The notes below the pieces were generated by a model, which searched no databases, had not been told where the DNA came from, and saw only the letters and a list, made by a program, of their open reading frames with translations. A stretch of DNA of 12,373 nt from Nitrospira sp. (GTDB lineage Bacteria; Nitrospirota; Nitrospiria; Nitrospirales; Nitrospiraceae). The translations under genes and the position numbers were made by a program. The stretch spans positions 1-12,373 of the forward strand of contig JAICVE010000044.1 in the NCBI GenBank assembly GCA_025935475.1, in the 5' to 3' direction. This document shows positions 1 through 7,570 of the stretch, piece after piece; positions within the stretch are counted from its first letter, which is position 1, and each line of letters opens with the position of its first letter.

Positions 1-350
1 CCCGCCGTTATTTTGCGATGTCACCGCACGGCCAGAAAATCACCGTTCGTATGGGACCTGCGCTTGAGACCATGCGCGTACTGAGCAGCGACTATGACCT
101 CATTTTTATCGACGCCGACAAGCAAAACTATCTGAATTACTACCGGCGTGCGAAAGAGCTGCTCTCACCGAACGGCGTCATCGTCGTCGACAATGTGCTG
201 TGGGATGGAGACGTGCTATTGGACCCCCCTCCCGATGAACGAACGGCCGCCATTCAAGAACTGAATCGGGCCGTTGTCTCGGACCCCGACGTGTCAACCG
301 CGCTTCTCACGATCAGGGATGGCGTACTTCTGATACGCAGAAAGGTGTGA
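1..350 (+). CDS. Class I SAM-dependent O-methyltransferase, C-terminal part (5' end outside window)
   Basis: The reading frame is open from the first full codon (base 3) to the TGA at 348-350, so the gene begins upstream of the window and about 115 C-terminal residues are visible. Counting from the Met at base 18, the segment holds FIDADKQNY (residues 30-38) and DNVLWDG (58-64). In the catechol/caffeoyl-CoA O-methyltransferase family these acidic positions (D32/D34 and D58-N59) bind the divalent metal that positions the hydroxyl substrate. The end IRDGVLLIRRK is the usual last strand of the fold. The part before the ATG at base 18 reads RRYFA, joining smoothly to SPHGQKI, so that ATG is an internal Met. 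The SAM-binding glycine-rich motif lies outside the window. The substrate cannot be told. The gene converges on the GH65 gene with a 16-base gap. Confidence 0.88.
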   Translation, partial: RRYFAMSPHGQKITVRMGPALETMRVLSSDYDLIFIDADKQNYLNYYRRAKELLSPNGVIVVDNVLWDGDVLLDPPPDERTAAIQELNRAVVSDPDVSTALLTIRDGVLLIRRKV

Positions 351-366
351 CGGCGCCTCCATGTAC

Positions 367-2766
367 TCAGTCGTTGTGTTTCAGGTCCACGTGGTGGTTG
401 CGATTCGGGCGCTCGGCAAAGGGTTCTTCAGGTGATAGCTTGACCTCCTCCTCCTCATGGTGGATCGTAAGCCCGCCTCCAGTCTTGAGCCGATAGCTCG
501 TCGTGTCCTGCCCGACATTGACTTCGAGCGTACGGCCTTGAAACATGAGATTGAAGCGGATGCAATGGAACACATCAGGGAGAGTCGGCCAGAAGCGGAG
601 TTCTCCGCCGTAATCGCGTAATCCGGCAAATCCGTAGACGAAAACCATCCAGACACCCCCCATGGCGGCAATGTGACATCCGTCCTTGACGTTCCCTGCG
701 ACATCGCCGAGGTCCATCAGCGTCGCCACGCGTGCGTACTCCAGAGCCTTGCCCATCTCGCCCACTTCGGCCGCCATGATGCTTTGGATGCAGGCGGAAA
801 GCGATGAGTCCCCCGTCGTAATCGGATCGTAGAAGGCGAAATTCCGTTGTTTCAAATCGGCAGAGAACTCGTGACCGAGCAGAAACATGGCCAGGACGAG
901 GTCGGCCTGCTTGATGACCTGGTAGCGGTAGATCGTCAGGGGATGGAAATACAGAAGCAGTGGATATTTGTCGGCCGGTGTCCGGTCGAAATCCCAGCGC
1001 TCTTGTTCCAGGAACTGTTCGTCCTGGGGCGTGATCTGGAGTCGCTGATCATAAGGGATGTACATGCGATCGGCGGCCTGCTTCCATTCCGCCACCTCGG
1101 AGAGGTCGAGCCGTGTCTTATGCACTAACGCGGTAAAGAGGTCGGGACGCCGGTCACGCACGCGCTCCACCGTCTCGGCCGCGAAGCGGAGGTTCTCCTT
1201 CGCCATGAGGTTCGTATAGACATTATTGTCGACGACTGTGTTGTATTCGTCGGGACCGGTCACGCAGAGGAGGCAAAACTGACCGTCCTTTCTTGATGAA
1301 TAAAAGCCGAGTGACCGCCAAAGCCGCGCTGTCTCCACCAGCATCTCGACGCCTTCGTCGAAGAGGAATTCGTCCTCCTCCGTCGCCTGGATGTACCTTT
1401 TCAACGCATACATGATGTCTGCGTTGATGTGATACTGCGCGGTGCCCGCCGCGTAATATGCCGATGCCTCTTCGCCGTTGATCGTCCTCCAGGGATACAT
1501 GGCCCCTTGCTGATTGAGTTGGCGCGCCCGTTCACGGGCCTTGTCCAACATCCCATGCCGGAACCTCAACAGATTTTTGGCGATGTGCGGTGCGGTGTAG
1601 GTCAAAAATGGCAACACGTAAATCTCCGTATCCCAGAAGTAATGGCCTTCGTAGGCGGCTCCGGTCAGTCCCTTTGCGGGCACGCCCGTGTTCTCCGCCC
1701 GTGCGCAGGCCTGGAGGACGTGAAAGAGATTGAATCGCAGGGCTTGCTGGACGGCCGTTGTCGAGGCTTTTGCTCGATCCGGATTGGTCATAATCTTGAC
1801 GTCACTCCGCTGCCAGAAATCCTCCATGAACCGTTCCTGGCCGGCCAATAATGCGGTAAATCCTGTCGACACCGCGCGGTCGAGTGTGCGTTCCGCACGC
1901 GCACAGACTTCCTCAGGGGGTGCCGTGTGGCTCGTATGGTAGACGATGTACTTCGTGAGCGTGATCGGTTGTCCCGCTTCCGCATCGATGCTGGCCACCA
2001 CTTGGCCGGCATCGGGGGTGTAGCTGGTTTTCCACGTCACGCGCAGTGAGGTGTGCAGCACATGGTCGATCGCACAGGCGAGAACGATTCCACTCTTGTT
2101 GGTGGCGTGGCACAGCACGATGCGCTGACCCTTTGCATAACTGAGCCGGTGATTCAGCACTTTCTCGTTGAACACCTTCGCTTGTCTCGGATCGTAATTG
2201 GCCCTCCTGGGGGCAGGCTCGTTGGCGATCATTTCCGAGGAAAGCACGACCGGTGCGGCGGCATTCAAGATCGTGATTTCATAGAAGATGGCCGCGACGT
2301 GACGGTGCTCAAACGACACGAGCCGGCGTGACTTGATCGAGACCCGTTTCCCGGCAGGCGTCTCATAGACGATCTCGCGATCGAGCGTCCCCGACTTCAT
2401 GTTGAGGCGTCGGTCGAAGCTCCGCACATTGGCGTTTGGAAGCCAGAAGGGCTCGTCATCGACGTAGAGCTTGATGATCTTGCTATCCGTGACGTTGACG
2501 ATCGTTTGACCGGTCGTTGCCAGGCCGTAGGCCTCCTCGGGATAGATGATGGGCCAAGTTTCGTAGAAGCCATTAATGAACGTGCCGTTCTGTCCGATGG
2601 GTCCCCCTTCTTCGAAGCATCCGCGCATGCCCAGATAGCCGTTTCCCAGGGCGAACATGGTTTCGCCCTGCTCAAGCAAGTCGGGCATGAAACGTTTTTC
2701 GGTCAGGTTCCATTCGTCGGGCGGGTAGATGTGCGGAGGCGGATGGAACCGAGGACGATGGATCAT
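367..2766 (-). CDS. Glycoside hydrolase family 65 protein, probable disaccharide (maltose/trehalose/kojibiose-type) phosphorylase
   Basis: A 799-residue protein, the usual length for GH65 phosphorylases, which reversibly split alpha-glucosides with inorganic phosphate to give beta-glucose 1-phosphate and a sugar. Order of parts: N-terminal beta-sandwich (about 10-290) with the GNGYLGMRG motif at 41-49, a linker, the (alpha/alpha)6 barrel (about 330-720), and a short C-terminal beta sheet. The barrel has GHYFWDTE at 374-381 and VTGPDEY at 502-508, whose E507 matches the family general acid. Candidate phosphate contacts are K619, S654-S655 (GDSSLS) and H698 (DGCHIA). The intact Ser pair favours a phosphorylase over a hydrolase; this is inferred. 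The ATG is preceded by GAGGTG six bases upstream. It lies 24 bases after the beta-phosphoglucomutase gene, a pairing that I recall from Mycobacterium tuberculosis Rv3400-Rv3401. The disaccharide substrate is not predictable by eye. No signal peptide is seen, so it is cytoplasmic. Confidence 0.93.
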   Translation of the reverse strand: MIHRPRFHPPPHIYPPDEWNLTEKRFMPDLLEQGETMFALGNGYLGMRGCFEEGGPIGQNGTFINGFYETWPIIYPEEAYGLATTGQTIVNVTDSKIIKLYVDDEPFWLPNANVRSFDRRLNMKSGTLDREIVYETPAGKRVSIKSRRLVSFEHRHVAAIFYEITILNAAAPVVLSSEMIANEPAPRRANYDPRQAKVFNEKVLNHRLSYAKGQRIVLCHATNKSGIVLACAIDHVLHTSLRVTWKTSYTPDAGQVVASIDAEAGQPITLTKYIVYHTSHTAPPEEVCARAERTLDRAVSTGFTALLAGQERFMEDFWQRSDVKIMTNPDRAKASTTAVQQALRFNLFHVLQACARAENTGVPAKGLTGAAYEGHYFWDTEIYVLPFLTYTAPHIAKNLLRFRHGMLDKARERARQLNQQGAMYPWRTINGEEASAYYAAGTAQYHINADIMYALKRYIQATEEDEFLFDEGVEMLVETARLWRSLGFYSSRKDGQFCLLCVTGPDEYNTVVDNNVYTNLMAKENLRFAAETVERVRDRRPDLFTALVHKTRLDLSEVAEWKQAADRMYIPYDQRLQITPQDEQFLEQERWDFDRTPADKYPLLLYFHPLTIYRYQVIKQADLVLAMFLLGHEFSADLKQRNFAFYDPITTGDSSLSACIQSIMAAEVGEMGKALEYARVATLMDLGDVAGNVKDGCHIAAMGGVWMVFVYGFAGLRDYGGELRFWPTLPDVFHCIRFNLMFQGRTLEVNVGQDTTSYRLKTGGGLTIHHEEEEVKLSPEEPFAERPNRNHHVDLKHND

Positions 2767-2790
2767 CTAGCGCACCTCACCATGAACGGT

Positions 2791-3606
2791 TCACTGCGGC
2801 GGAGAAAAAGATTCAAGTTTGTCCGGCAAGAGCTCGCTGAGATCCTCCACGACGACATCTGCGCCTTGTTCGCGAAGCGCATCGGCCTGGCGCCTCCGGT
2901 CCACGCCAATCACGAACCCGAATCCGCCTGCCTGCCCGGCCCGGACACCAGCCAATGCATCCTCGATGACGATGGCGCGGTGTGGTTCGACGGCCAGACG
3001 TTTCGCGGCTTCCCAGAACGCGTGTGGGGCCGGCTTTCCGGGAAGCCGGAGTCGATCGATGTCATGGCCGTCGATGCGGACGTCAAACAGAGGCGTCAAG
3101 CCGACGGCATCCAGGATTTCGGCACAATGATGGCTGGAGGACACGACGGCCAGTTTTAATCCTGCATGTTTAGCCAGGTGTAGGAACTCCACCGTTCCGG
3201 GATAGACGTCCACACCGGTCTCACGCAAGGCCGCCTCAAAATAGGTGTCTTTCCGATTGCCCAGTCCATAGAGGGTCTCTCGGTCGGCGCTGTCGCTGGG
3301 ATCACCAAGAGGAAGGCTCAACGCCCTCGACTTCAAGAAATCGCGTACGCCGTCCTGGCGCGGTTTCCCATCCAAATGCAATCGATAATCCTCTTCAAGG
3401 TCGAACGAGGTGAAGGTGGTTGCCGTTTGAGCGGCGACATGTGCCAGGTACGTGTCGAACAGCCGCTTCCACGCTTCGGCATGCAAACGAGCCGTTTTGG
3501 TAATGACCCCATCCAAGTCGCTTAACACGGCTTCATGTTCTGCAAGGTTCAGGGGGCCGATGGCTTTCGAGACGGGCGATCCGGGATTCGATGGCGGGCC
3601 GTTCAT
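2791..3606 (-). CDS. Beta-phosphoglucomutase family HAD hydrolase
   Basis: A HAD-superfamily protein of 271 residues from the chosen ATG. It should interconvert beta-glucose 1-phosphate and glucose 6-phosphate through a phospho-aspartate. Motif I is DLDGVIT (D30 nucleophile, D32 acid/base), followed by TARLHAEAW, the cap-entry sequence typical of beta-PGM. DGKPRQDGV and LGNRK in the helical cap match the Rv3400-like subgroup. Motif II is VVSSSHH (about 155-161), motif III the K of PGKPAP (K191), and motif IV IEDALAG (E215-D216). Two upstream in-frame ATGs (3663, 3699) would add 12 or 31 residues with no HAD character and no ribosome binding site, so 3606 is preferred; the GGAAG just before it is close and weak. 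It is the first gene of a two-gene unit with the GH65 enzyme, supplying the next step in sugar phosphate use. It could instead be a sugar-phosphate phosphatase. Confidence 0.88.
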   Translation of the reverse strand: MNGPPSNPGSPVSKAIGPLNLAEHEAVLSDLDGVITKTARLHAEAWKRLFDTYLAHVAAQTATTFTSFDLEEDYRLHLDGKPRQDGVRDFLKSRALSLPLGDPSDSADRETLYGLGNRKDTYFEAALRETGVDVYPGTVEFLHLAKHAGLKLAVVSSSHHCAEILDAVGLTPLFDVRIDGHDIDRLRLPGKPAPHAFWEAAKRLAVEPHRAIVIEDALAGVRAGQAGGFGFVIGVDRRRQADALREQGADVVVEDLSELLPDKLESFSPPQ

Positions 3607-3823
3607 GCTTCCATCAAACGGAATCGAACACTCAAAAACACCTAGCAAAGTCCCGAGCGACATGGGACAACTCGAAAGGCCTACAGAGTGGAGTGACATT
3701 CAACGCGACTGCGGCGAGCAGGATCGTGTGCTCTTCCATGGATGCTGGCCCCAGGCCTCTTCGAGCACCGATCTCGAGCAGAATATGCTTGACCGTTACC
3801 GTGAAGGACGGTATGCCCTGGTC
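3607..3823. promoter_or_regulatory. Divergent intergenic region with short repeats
   Basis: This 217-base gap separates the start of the minus-strand sugar-phosphate unit from the plus-strand transporter, so it should hold both promoters. Two small patterns stand out. TCGAGCA occurs at 3761-3767 and again at 3774-3780, a direct repeat with a 13-base period. TACCGT at 3797-3802 and ACGGTA at 3808-3813 form a perfect inverted repeat with a 5-base spacer, just upstream of the transporter start. They could be an operator or chance. I see no strong sigma-70 promoter in either direction, no RNA gene and no further ORF with coding character. Confidence 0.3.
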
Positions 3824-4729
3824 ATGACGAGAGGTTCTCTGGCAATCGGATACGCGGCGATCGTCGTCGCCGCGGTGTTGTGGGGCGGGTCGATTGTCGC
3901 GCAGAAACTGGCGTTGAGCGGCTTTTCGGCCGTCGAAGCCTCGGTGCTGCGGGATATGGGCGGACTCGTGATCCTGATCATCACCTGGTGCTGGCAGGGC
4001 GGCTCGCTGGCTCCCTTAACGTCGGGGGACTATCGAACACTCGCACTCTTGGGCCTGGGAGTACTCGGAAATCATCTGTTGATCCTGATCGGTCTCAAGT
4101 ACGTGAGCGGGGCGGTGGCAGGTGTCATCATCGGCTCTCTACCGGTCGTCACTGCCTTGTTGTCGGCGCTCTTCATCCAGGATGTCCCGCTACGAGCTGT
4201 GTGGGCGGGAAGCCTGCTATCGTTCTTCGGAGTGGGATTGGTGTCCGTGGTTGGTTTCAGTGCCGCAGGAGAAGAGCCTCTCTTGGGCGGGACGCTCGTG
4301 TTTCTCGGCGTCGCGAGTTGGGCGGCGTATACGATTGGCAGCCGGGCCATCATGGACCGCGTCCCGGCTCTCACCGTGAACTGGACGACACTTCTGGCCG
4401 CGACGCTGCTACAGGTCCCACTCCTTTGGACGGACCAAAAGGTCCTGCGCGCCGGCGTTGCCTCTGTTGCGCTATCCGACTGGCTTGCACTGGCCTATCT
4501 CGTCGTGTTTGCCACGGCCATCGCCCAACAAGCCTGGCTGTTTGGGGTCAAAGGCATCGGCCCGTCGCGCGCGTCGGTGTTCGGTAATCTCACGCCGGTC
4601 GCGGCGGTGTCGCTCTCCGCCCTCATCTTGAACGAAACGGTCGGGGTGATCGAGATCATCGGTGTTGTCTTCATCCTCTGCGGTGTGTGGGTCGTGCATC
4701 TCCAAACGTCGAGGCTCGCCGCATCGTAG
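3824..4729 (+). CDS. EamA/DMT-superfamily membrane transporter
   Basis: About 301 residues, very hydrophobic, with some ten predicted membrane helices in two halves, the EamA (formerly DUF6) layout. The first helix (GYAAIVVAAVLWG) starts about nine residues in and carries the aromatic-Gly (WGG) motif typical of the family. LKYVSGAVAGVIIGSLPVV is the characteristic fourth-helix region of the first half, and FGNLTPVAAVSLSALIL is its counterpart in the second. DMT proteins carry small metabolites such as amino acids, nucleosides or sugars across the inner membrane, mostly as exporters; the substrate cannot be told here. An in-frame ATG at 3785 would add 13 polar residues. Neither start has a good ribosome binding site. 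A weak promoter-like pair (TTCGAG at 3760, TATGCT at 3784, 18 bases apart) would favour the 3824 start. The gene is divergent from the beta-phosphoglucomutase. Confidence 0.85.
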   Translation: MTRGSLAIGYAAIVVAAVLWGGSIVAQKLALSGFSAVEASVLRDMGGLVILIITWCWQGGSLAPLTSGDYRTLALLGLGVLGNHLLILIGLKYVSGAVAGVIIGSLPVVTALLSALFIQDVPLRAVWAGSLLSFFGVGLVSVVGFSAAGEEPLLGGTLVFLGVASWAAYTIGSRAIMDRVPALTVNWTTLLAATLLQVPLLWTDQKVLRAGVASVALSDWLALAYLVVFATAIAQQAWLFGVKGIGPSRASVFGNLTPVAAVSLSALILNETVGVIEIIGVVFILCGVWVVHLQTSRLAAS

Positions 4730-4790
4730 GCTTGCCCACTCATCTCTCGCTCTCCAGCCGTTGATTCCAGTATGATAGCGCGCTTGATCG

Positions 4791-4796
4791 AGGAGG
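4791..4796 (+). promoter_or_regulatory. Ribosome binding site (AGGAGG) for the SnoaL-like gene
   Basis: A perfect AGGAGG lies 11 bases before the ATG at 4808. The alternative in-frame ATG at 4772 lies upstream of this site and has no such element of its own, so the site decides the start. Confidence 0.7.
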
Positions 4797-4807
4797 GTTC
4801 TCCGAGA

Positions 4808-5230
4808 ATGAAACCGAATGAGCCGGAAGGGAGCGGGGTGCTCGAACGACGGATTCAAGAAGTCACGCAGGCCAACCGGAAGTTCTACGAAGCGTTCGAA
4901 AGTCTCGACATCGCGAAGATGGACGAAGTCTGGGCGCATCTCGATTATGTCACTTGCGTGCACCCGGGCTGGTCACTCCGCTCGGAGTGGCCCGCGGTGC
5001 GCGATTCCTGGGTCTTGATCTTCAACAACACCTTTTCGATGTCGTTTGAACTGACAGAGTCCATTATTCAGGTCGCGGGGGACATGGCCTGGGTGATCTG
5101 TATGGAAAATATTACCAGCCAGCAAGCCGACGAGCCGCAGCAAACTCGGGTGCTGGCCACCAATCTCTTCGAGCGCATTGGGGACGAGTGGTTGATGATC
5201 CATCACCACGGCAGCCCGATCATGGGGTGA
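4808..5230 (+). CDS. SnoaL-like / NTF2-like (DUF4440-type) protein
   Basis: A 140-residue soluble protein with the cone-shaped NTF2-like fold signature. There is an opening helix (about 12-33, RRIQEVTQANRKFYEAFESL), then the DIAKMDEVWA turn, the HPGWSLRSEWPAVRDSW stretch (52-68), and strands ending in LFERIGDEWLMIHHHGSPI (120-138). His and Asp/Glu residues in the HPGW and HHHGS regions line the pocket in relatives. Family members include ketosteroid-isomerase-like enzymes and many proteins of unknown role, so no reaction can be assigned. The start is set by AGGAGG at 4791; the longer form from 4772 is unlikely. It follows the transporter by 78 bases on the same strand and may share its transcript, though TATGAT at 4771-4776 could be a -10 element of its own (no matching -35 seen). 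It converges with the small minus-strand gene. Confidence 0.85.
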   Translation: MKPNEPEGSGVLERRIQEVTQANRKFYEAFESLDIAKMDEVWAHLDYVTCVHPGWSLRSEWPAVRDSWVLIFNNTFSMSFELTESIIQVAGDMAWVICMENITSQQADEPQQTRVLATNLFERIGDEWLMIHHHGSPIMG

Positions 5231-5321
5231 ACGACGCAATGGATAACGAGCGTTAGGTGTTCACGCCGCCGGGATGGGAGGCAGGGCAAGTGTGTTCCGA
5301 GAGATGGTGTGGACGCCGGTC

Positions 5322-5561
5322 TTAGGACTTTGATGCTGGCCCGGTTGGCGCTTCGATGATGGACACGGTCTTGGACCATTCGGAGGCGATAGGGTCACGT
5401 TGCTCCATGGTGAGGCCGGCATAGTGGTTAAACATCTGCTGGCCCTTGCGGCGACGCCAGGTGAGGAAGCTCAGGAAATGCTCTTTGCACACATGCTGAG
5501 TGCCGGCGGGCGAATAGACCCTCGCCTGACAGCCTTCGATCATACAGGTCAAATCGTTCAT
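5322..5561 (-). CDS. Small protein with a putative zinc-binding CxxxxC-x13-CxxH motif
   Basis: A 79-residue protein. C6, C11, C25 and H28 form a C-x4-C-x13-C-x2-H arrangement, like the small zinc knuckles that begin many short nucleic-acid-associated proteins (C..xGC......C..H). A basic patch, TWRRRKGQQ, follows around residues 33-41, and the rest is polar with no membrane segment. The start is fixed by AGGAG eight bases upstream of the ATG at 5561. The frame is open farther upstream to 5732, but that part has no coding character and lies opposite the phosphatase gene. The start overlaps the likely start of the divergent PhoD-like gene by two bases. I do not recognise a named family; similar short proteins seem to occur in Nitrospira (recalled, unverified). 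A DNA- or RNA-binding role is only a suggestion. Confidence 0.72.
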   Translation of the reverse strand: MNDLTCMIEGCQARVYSPAGTQHVCKEHFLSFLTWRRRKGQQMFNHYAGLTMEQRDPIASEWSKTVSIIEAPTGPASKS

Positions 5562-7113
5562 GATGGCGACTCCTACTAGGAGCCAGTATGCAGGACCTGC
5601 GACGCGATTTTCAACCTTGAGAGAGGCGTCGACGATCTTCGTCTCGATCGTCACAATCTGCGTGGTGTTCCTTGCCTTCTCGAGCTGCGTTTCGTCTTCG
5701 CGGGAAGGGTTGCCGCCCGGGAGTCCGTTCACCGATCAGATTGAATTGGAAAAGCCCAGTCTGCCGGACGGAACGGCGGTGGGTGACATCACGAGTCATT
5801 CTGCCGAGCTGTGGCTCAAAACCCAGGGGCCGAAACGCATTCAAGTTGAATGGGCGTCCGTTGAAGCGTGGAAACGGATCTCCGCGATGGCCTCCGTCCA
5901 ATCGCCCGCGGCTCGAACGCCGCCGGTGCTCACAGGCCCTGAGACCGATTTCACGCTGACAGTGTCCCTTGAACACGTCTCGCCGGGCATTCGATACCGC
6001 TACTCCGTCCTCGCGGAGGATCCGGATCAACGGGAGCGGGCATCCCGACCGCATGTTGCCTCGCAGGGCGAATTCACGACCCTGCCGGATCCTGACACTT
6101 CTGCGCCGGTCACGTTCGCTTGGAGCGGGGATTTAGGCGGGCAGGAACGCTGCCGTCAGGGTGAGGCGGGCTACCCGATCTTCGACACCATTCGCGGACA
6201 GAGGCCTGATTTCTTCATTTTTCTCGGCGATACCATCTATGCCGACGGCGTTTGCCTGTCGCCGCCGAATGAGCCTGGGTCGAATGCTATCGCCACTACG
6301 TTGTCGGAGTATCGCGCCAAGCATGATTACCAGCGGGGAGCTCCCGCGTTGCGACGGTTCTTGGAATCGGTGCCGGTGTATGTCACGTGGGACGATCACG
6401 AAGTGAAGAATAACTTTGCTGGGCCGTTCGAGACGCAAATGGCTGCCGGCCGGCAAGCCTTTCGCGAGTACTGGCCCATCCATACCAACGGTTCAGATCC
6501 GCACCGATTGTACCGAACGATTCGGTACGGAGCGGATCTGGAAATGTTCCTGCTTGATACCCGGCAGTACCGCAGCCGCAATGCCGACCCTGATGGACCG
6601 GCCAAGACGATGCTGGGTGCCGCACAACTGCAGTGGTTGCTCGAGGGTTTGGCGGCGTCCACGGCGACATGGAAGGTTGTCGTCACAAGCGTCCCCTTGT
6701 CCGTTCCAAAGGGAGGCGGGCCCGCCGTGCCTGGCTATGACGGCTGGGCGGGCGGGTCGGATGGCACCGGGTTTGAGCGGGAACGGCAGGTGATTGTCGA
6801 GGCCATTCTCGAAAAACGGCTCTCCAATGTCGTTTTTCTGGGCGGGGACATCCATTGGGTTCAAGCCAACGTCTATGATCCCAATCGAGACGGCACGCCG
6901 GATTTTTACGAGTTCATCAGCGGGCCCCTGTCGGCGAAACCAGGCCGTTTGACGGCTCCAAGCCCTACGTTGCATCCAACGACGTTGATCAATGAAGAAG
7001 GGTATGACAACTTTGGGCTCGTGCGCGTGACCAACCAAGAGTTCGCCGTGTCGATCATCGACGGAGCCGGCAAGACACGATTCTTCTATCGGATCCTTGC
7101 ACGGAAGGGATAG
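5560..7113 (+). CDS. PhoD-like alkaline phosphatase / phosphodiesterase, probable lipoprotein
   Basis: A 517-residue protein of the PhoD metallophosphoesterase family, which cleaves phosphate mono- or diesters outside the cytoplasm. A hydrophobic stretch (about 25-42) ends in LAFSSC, so C43 may be a lipidated Cys (lipobox with F at -3, not ideal). An Fn3-like N-terminal PhoD domain spans about 65-175 (ITSHSAELWLKT). The catalytic domain runs from about 184 to 505: SGDLGG (D191), a Cys at 198 that could be the iron ligand known in PhoD, FLGDTIYADG (D224, Y227), WDDHEVKNN (D278, D279, H280) and FLGGDIHWVQ (D430, H432). All expected metal-site motifs are present. The start is uncertain: ATG 5560 or 5563 lacks a good ribosome binding site and overlaps the divergent gene; a TTG at 5617 would still give a full signal peptide. 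It may serve phosphate scavenging; no Pho box was recognised. Confidence 0.88.
   Translation: MMATPTRSQYAGPATRFSTLREASTIFVSIVTICVVFLAFSSCVSSSREGLPPGSPFTDQIELEKPSLPDGTAVGDITSHSAELWLKTQGPKRIQVEWASVEAWKRISAMASVQSPAARTPPVLTGPETDFTLTVSLEHVSPGIRYRYSVLAEDPDQRERASRPHVASQGEFTTLPDPDTSAPVTFAWSGDLGGQERCRQGEAGYPIFDTIRGQRPDFFIFLGDTIYADGVCLSPPNEPGSNAIATTLSEYRAKHDYQRGAPALRRFLESVPVYVTWDDHEVKNNFAGPFETQMAAGRQAFREYWPIHTNGSDPHRLYRTIRYGADLEMFLLDTRQYRSRNADPDGPAKTMLGAAQLQWLLEGLAASTATWKVVVTSVPLSVPKGGGPAVPGYDGWAGGSDGTGFERERQVIVEAILEKRLSNVVFLGGDIHWVQANVYDPNRDGTPDFYEFISGPLSAKPGRLTAPSPTLHPTTLINEEGYDNFGLVRVTNQEFAVSIIDGAGKTRFFYRILARKG
5570..5574 (-). promoter_or_regulatory. Ribosome binding site (AGGAG) for the small zinc-type gene
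   Basis: Read on the minus strand, TAGGAG is followed by eight bases and then ATG (5561-5559). It is one of the best Shine-Dalgarno matches in the window and supports the 79-residue start over longer forms. It lies inside the 5' coding part of the divergent phosphatase if that gene starts at 5560. Confidence 0.7.
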
Positions 7114-7299
7114 CGGGCATCGTCGCCTCTTGCATTCTTGGTTGCCCACCGGGTACCGTACCTCCTTTCCAGGTTGCTACACAGCCCACTCGGCTTCGTC
7201 TCGCATCGCCGCAACGCATGTGAAACAGAGATGAGAATCCGGCGTCGCCACAAAGGCGGGGAGGGACGGTGACATCAGTCTGTTTCAGAAGGGATCCGC
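7114..7299 (+). promoter_or_regulatory. Leader/intergenic region with a 9-bp inverted repeat
   Basis: This is the 186-base gap before the small membrane protein gene. TGAAACAGA at 7221-7229 and TCTGTTTCA at 7279-7287 are perfect inverted repeats separated by 49 bases, the second arm running into the AGAAGGGA ribosome binding site at 7287-7294. Between them is a smaller GC-rich pairing possibility (CGCC/GGCG around the ACAAA at about 7250). If transcribed, this could fold and partly cover the ribosome binding site. No known riboswitch class was recognised, and no convincing promoter was found. The first 100 bases hold nothing I can name. Confidence 0.3.
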
Positions 7300-7539
7300 A
7301 TGTTGTTACAAGTGATGTCCATCGTCGGTGCCTTGATGGTTCTTGCCGCGTATGGACTCAATCAAGGAGGAATCTGGCGGGAACTTCATGCCGGATACTT
7401 GACCCTGAACATTCTCGGTTCGCTGATGCTGGGCGTGGTTGCCATTGTCGACCAACGGGCAGGGTTTATTTTGTTGGAGTTCGCGTGGGCCGGCTTGGGA
7501 TTGATCGGGGTGGCACGCGCCATTCGATCGAAACAATAG
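7300..7539 (+). CDS. Small membrane protein, CBU_0592-like
   Basis: A 79-residue protein with three hydrophobic segments (about 2-18, 32-50 and 55-73). The pattern is MSIVGALMVLAAYGLNQ, YLTLNILGSLMLGVVAIVDQ, then GFILLEFAWAGLGLIG. It resembles the family annotated as CBU_0592 membrane proteins, whose function is unknown. The AGAAGGGA ribosome binding site is five bases before the ATG, which fixes the start. A 104-residue frame (7269-7583) overlapping it lacks coding character. The gene is followed after 31 bases by the next plus-strand gene, which also has a good ribosome binding site, so the two probably form a small operon. Confidence 0.78.
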   Translation: MLLQVMSIVGALMVLAAYGLNQGGIWRELHAGYLTLNILGSLMLGVVAIVDQRAGFILLEFAWAGLGLIGVARAIRSKQ

Positions 7540-7570
7540 CACTAGACACACTCAATGAAGGAGTACCGTC

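Noticed and set aside
2506..3159. A 217-residue open frame on the plus strand across the GH65/beta-phosphoglucomutase junction
   Set aside because: It runs antisense to two well-supported genes, crosses their boundary, and its translation has no recognisable domain.
3880..4587. A 235-residue plus-strand frame inside the transporter gene
   Set aside because: It is an alternative frame of the transporter; the translation is Arg/Gly-rich and lacks membrane helices, while the other frame has ten.
6493..7149. A 218-residue minus-strand open frame opposite the PhoD-like gene
   Set aside because: It lies antisense to the conserved catalytic domain, and the translation is Arg/Pro-rich without fold pattern, as expected in GC-rich DNA.
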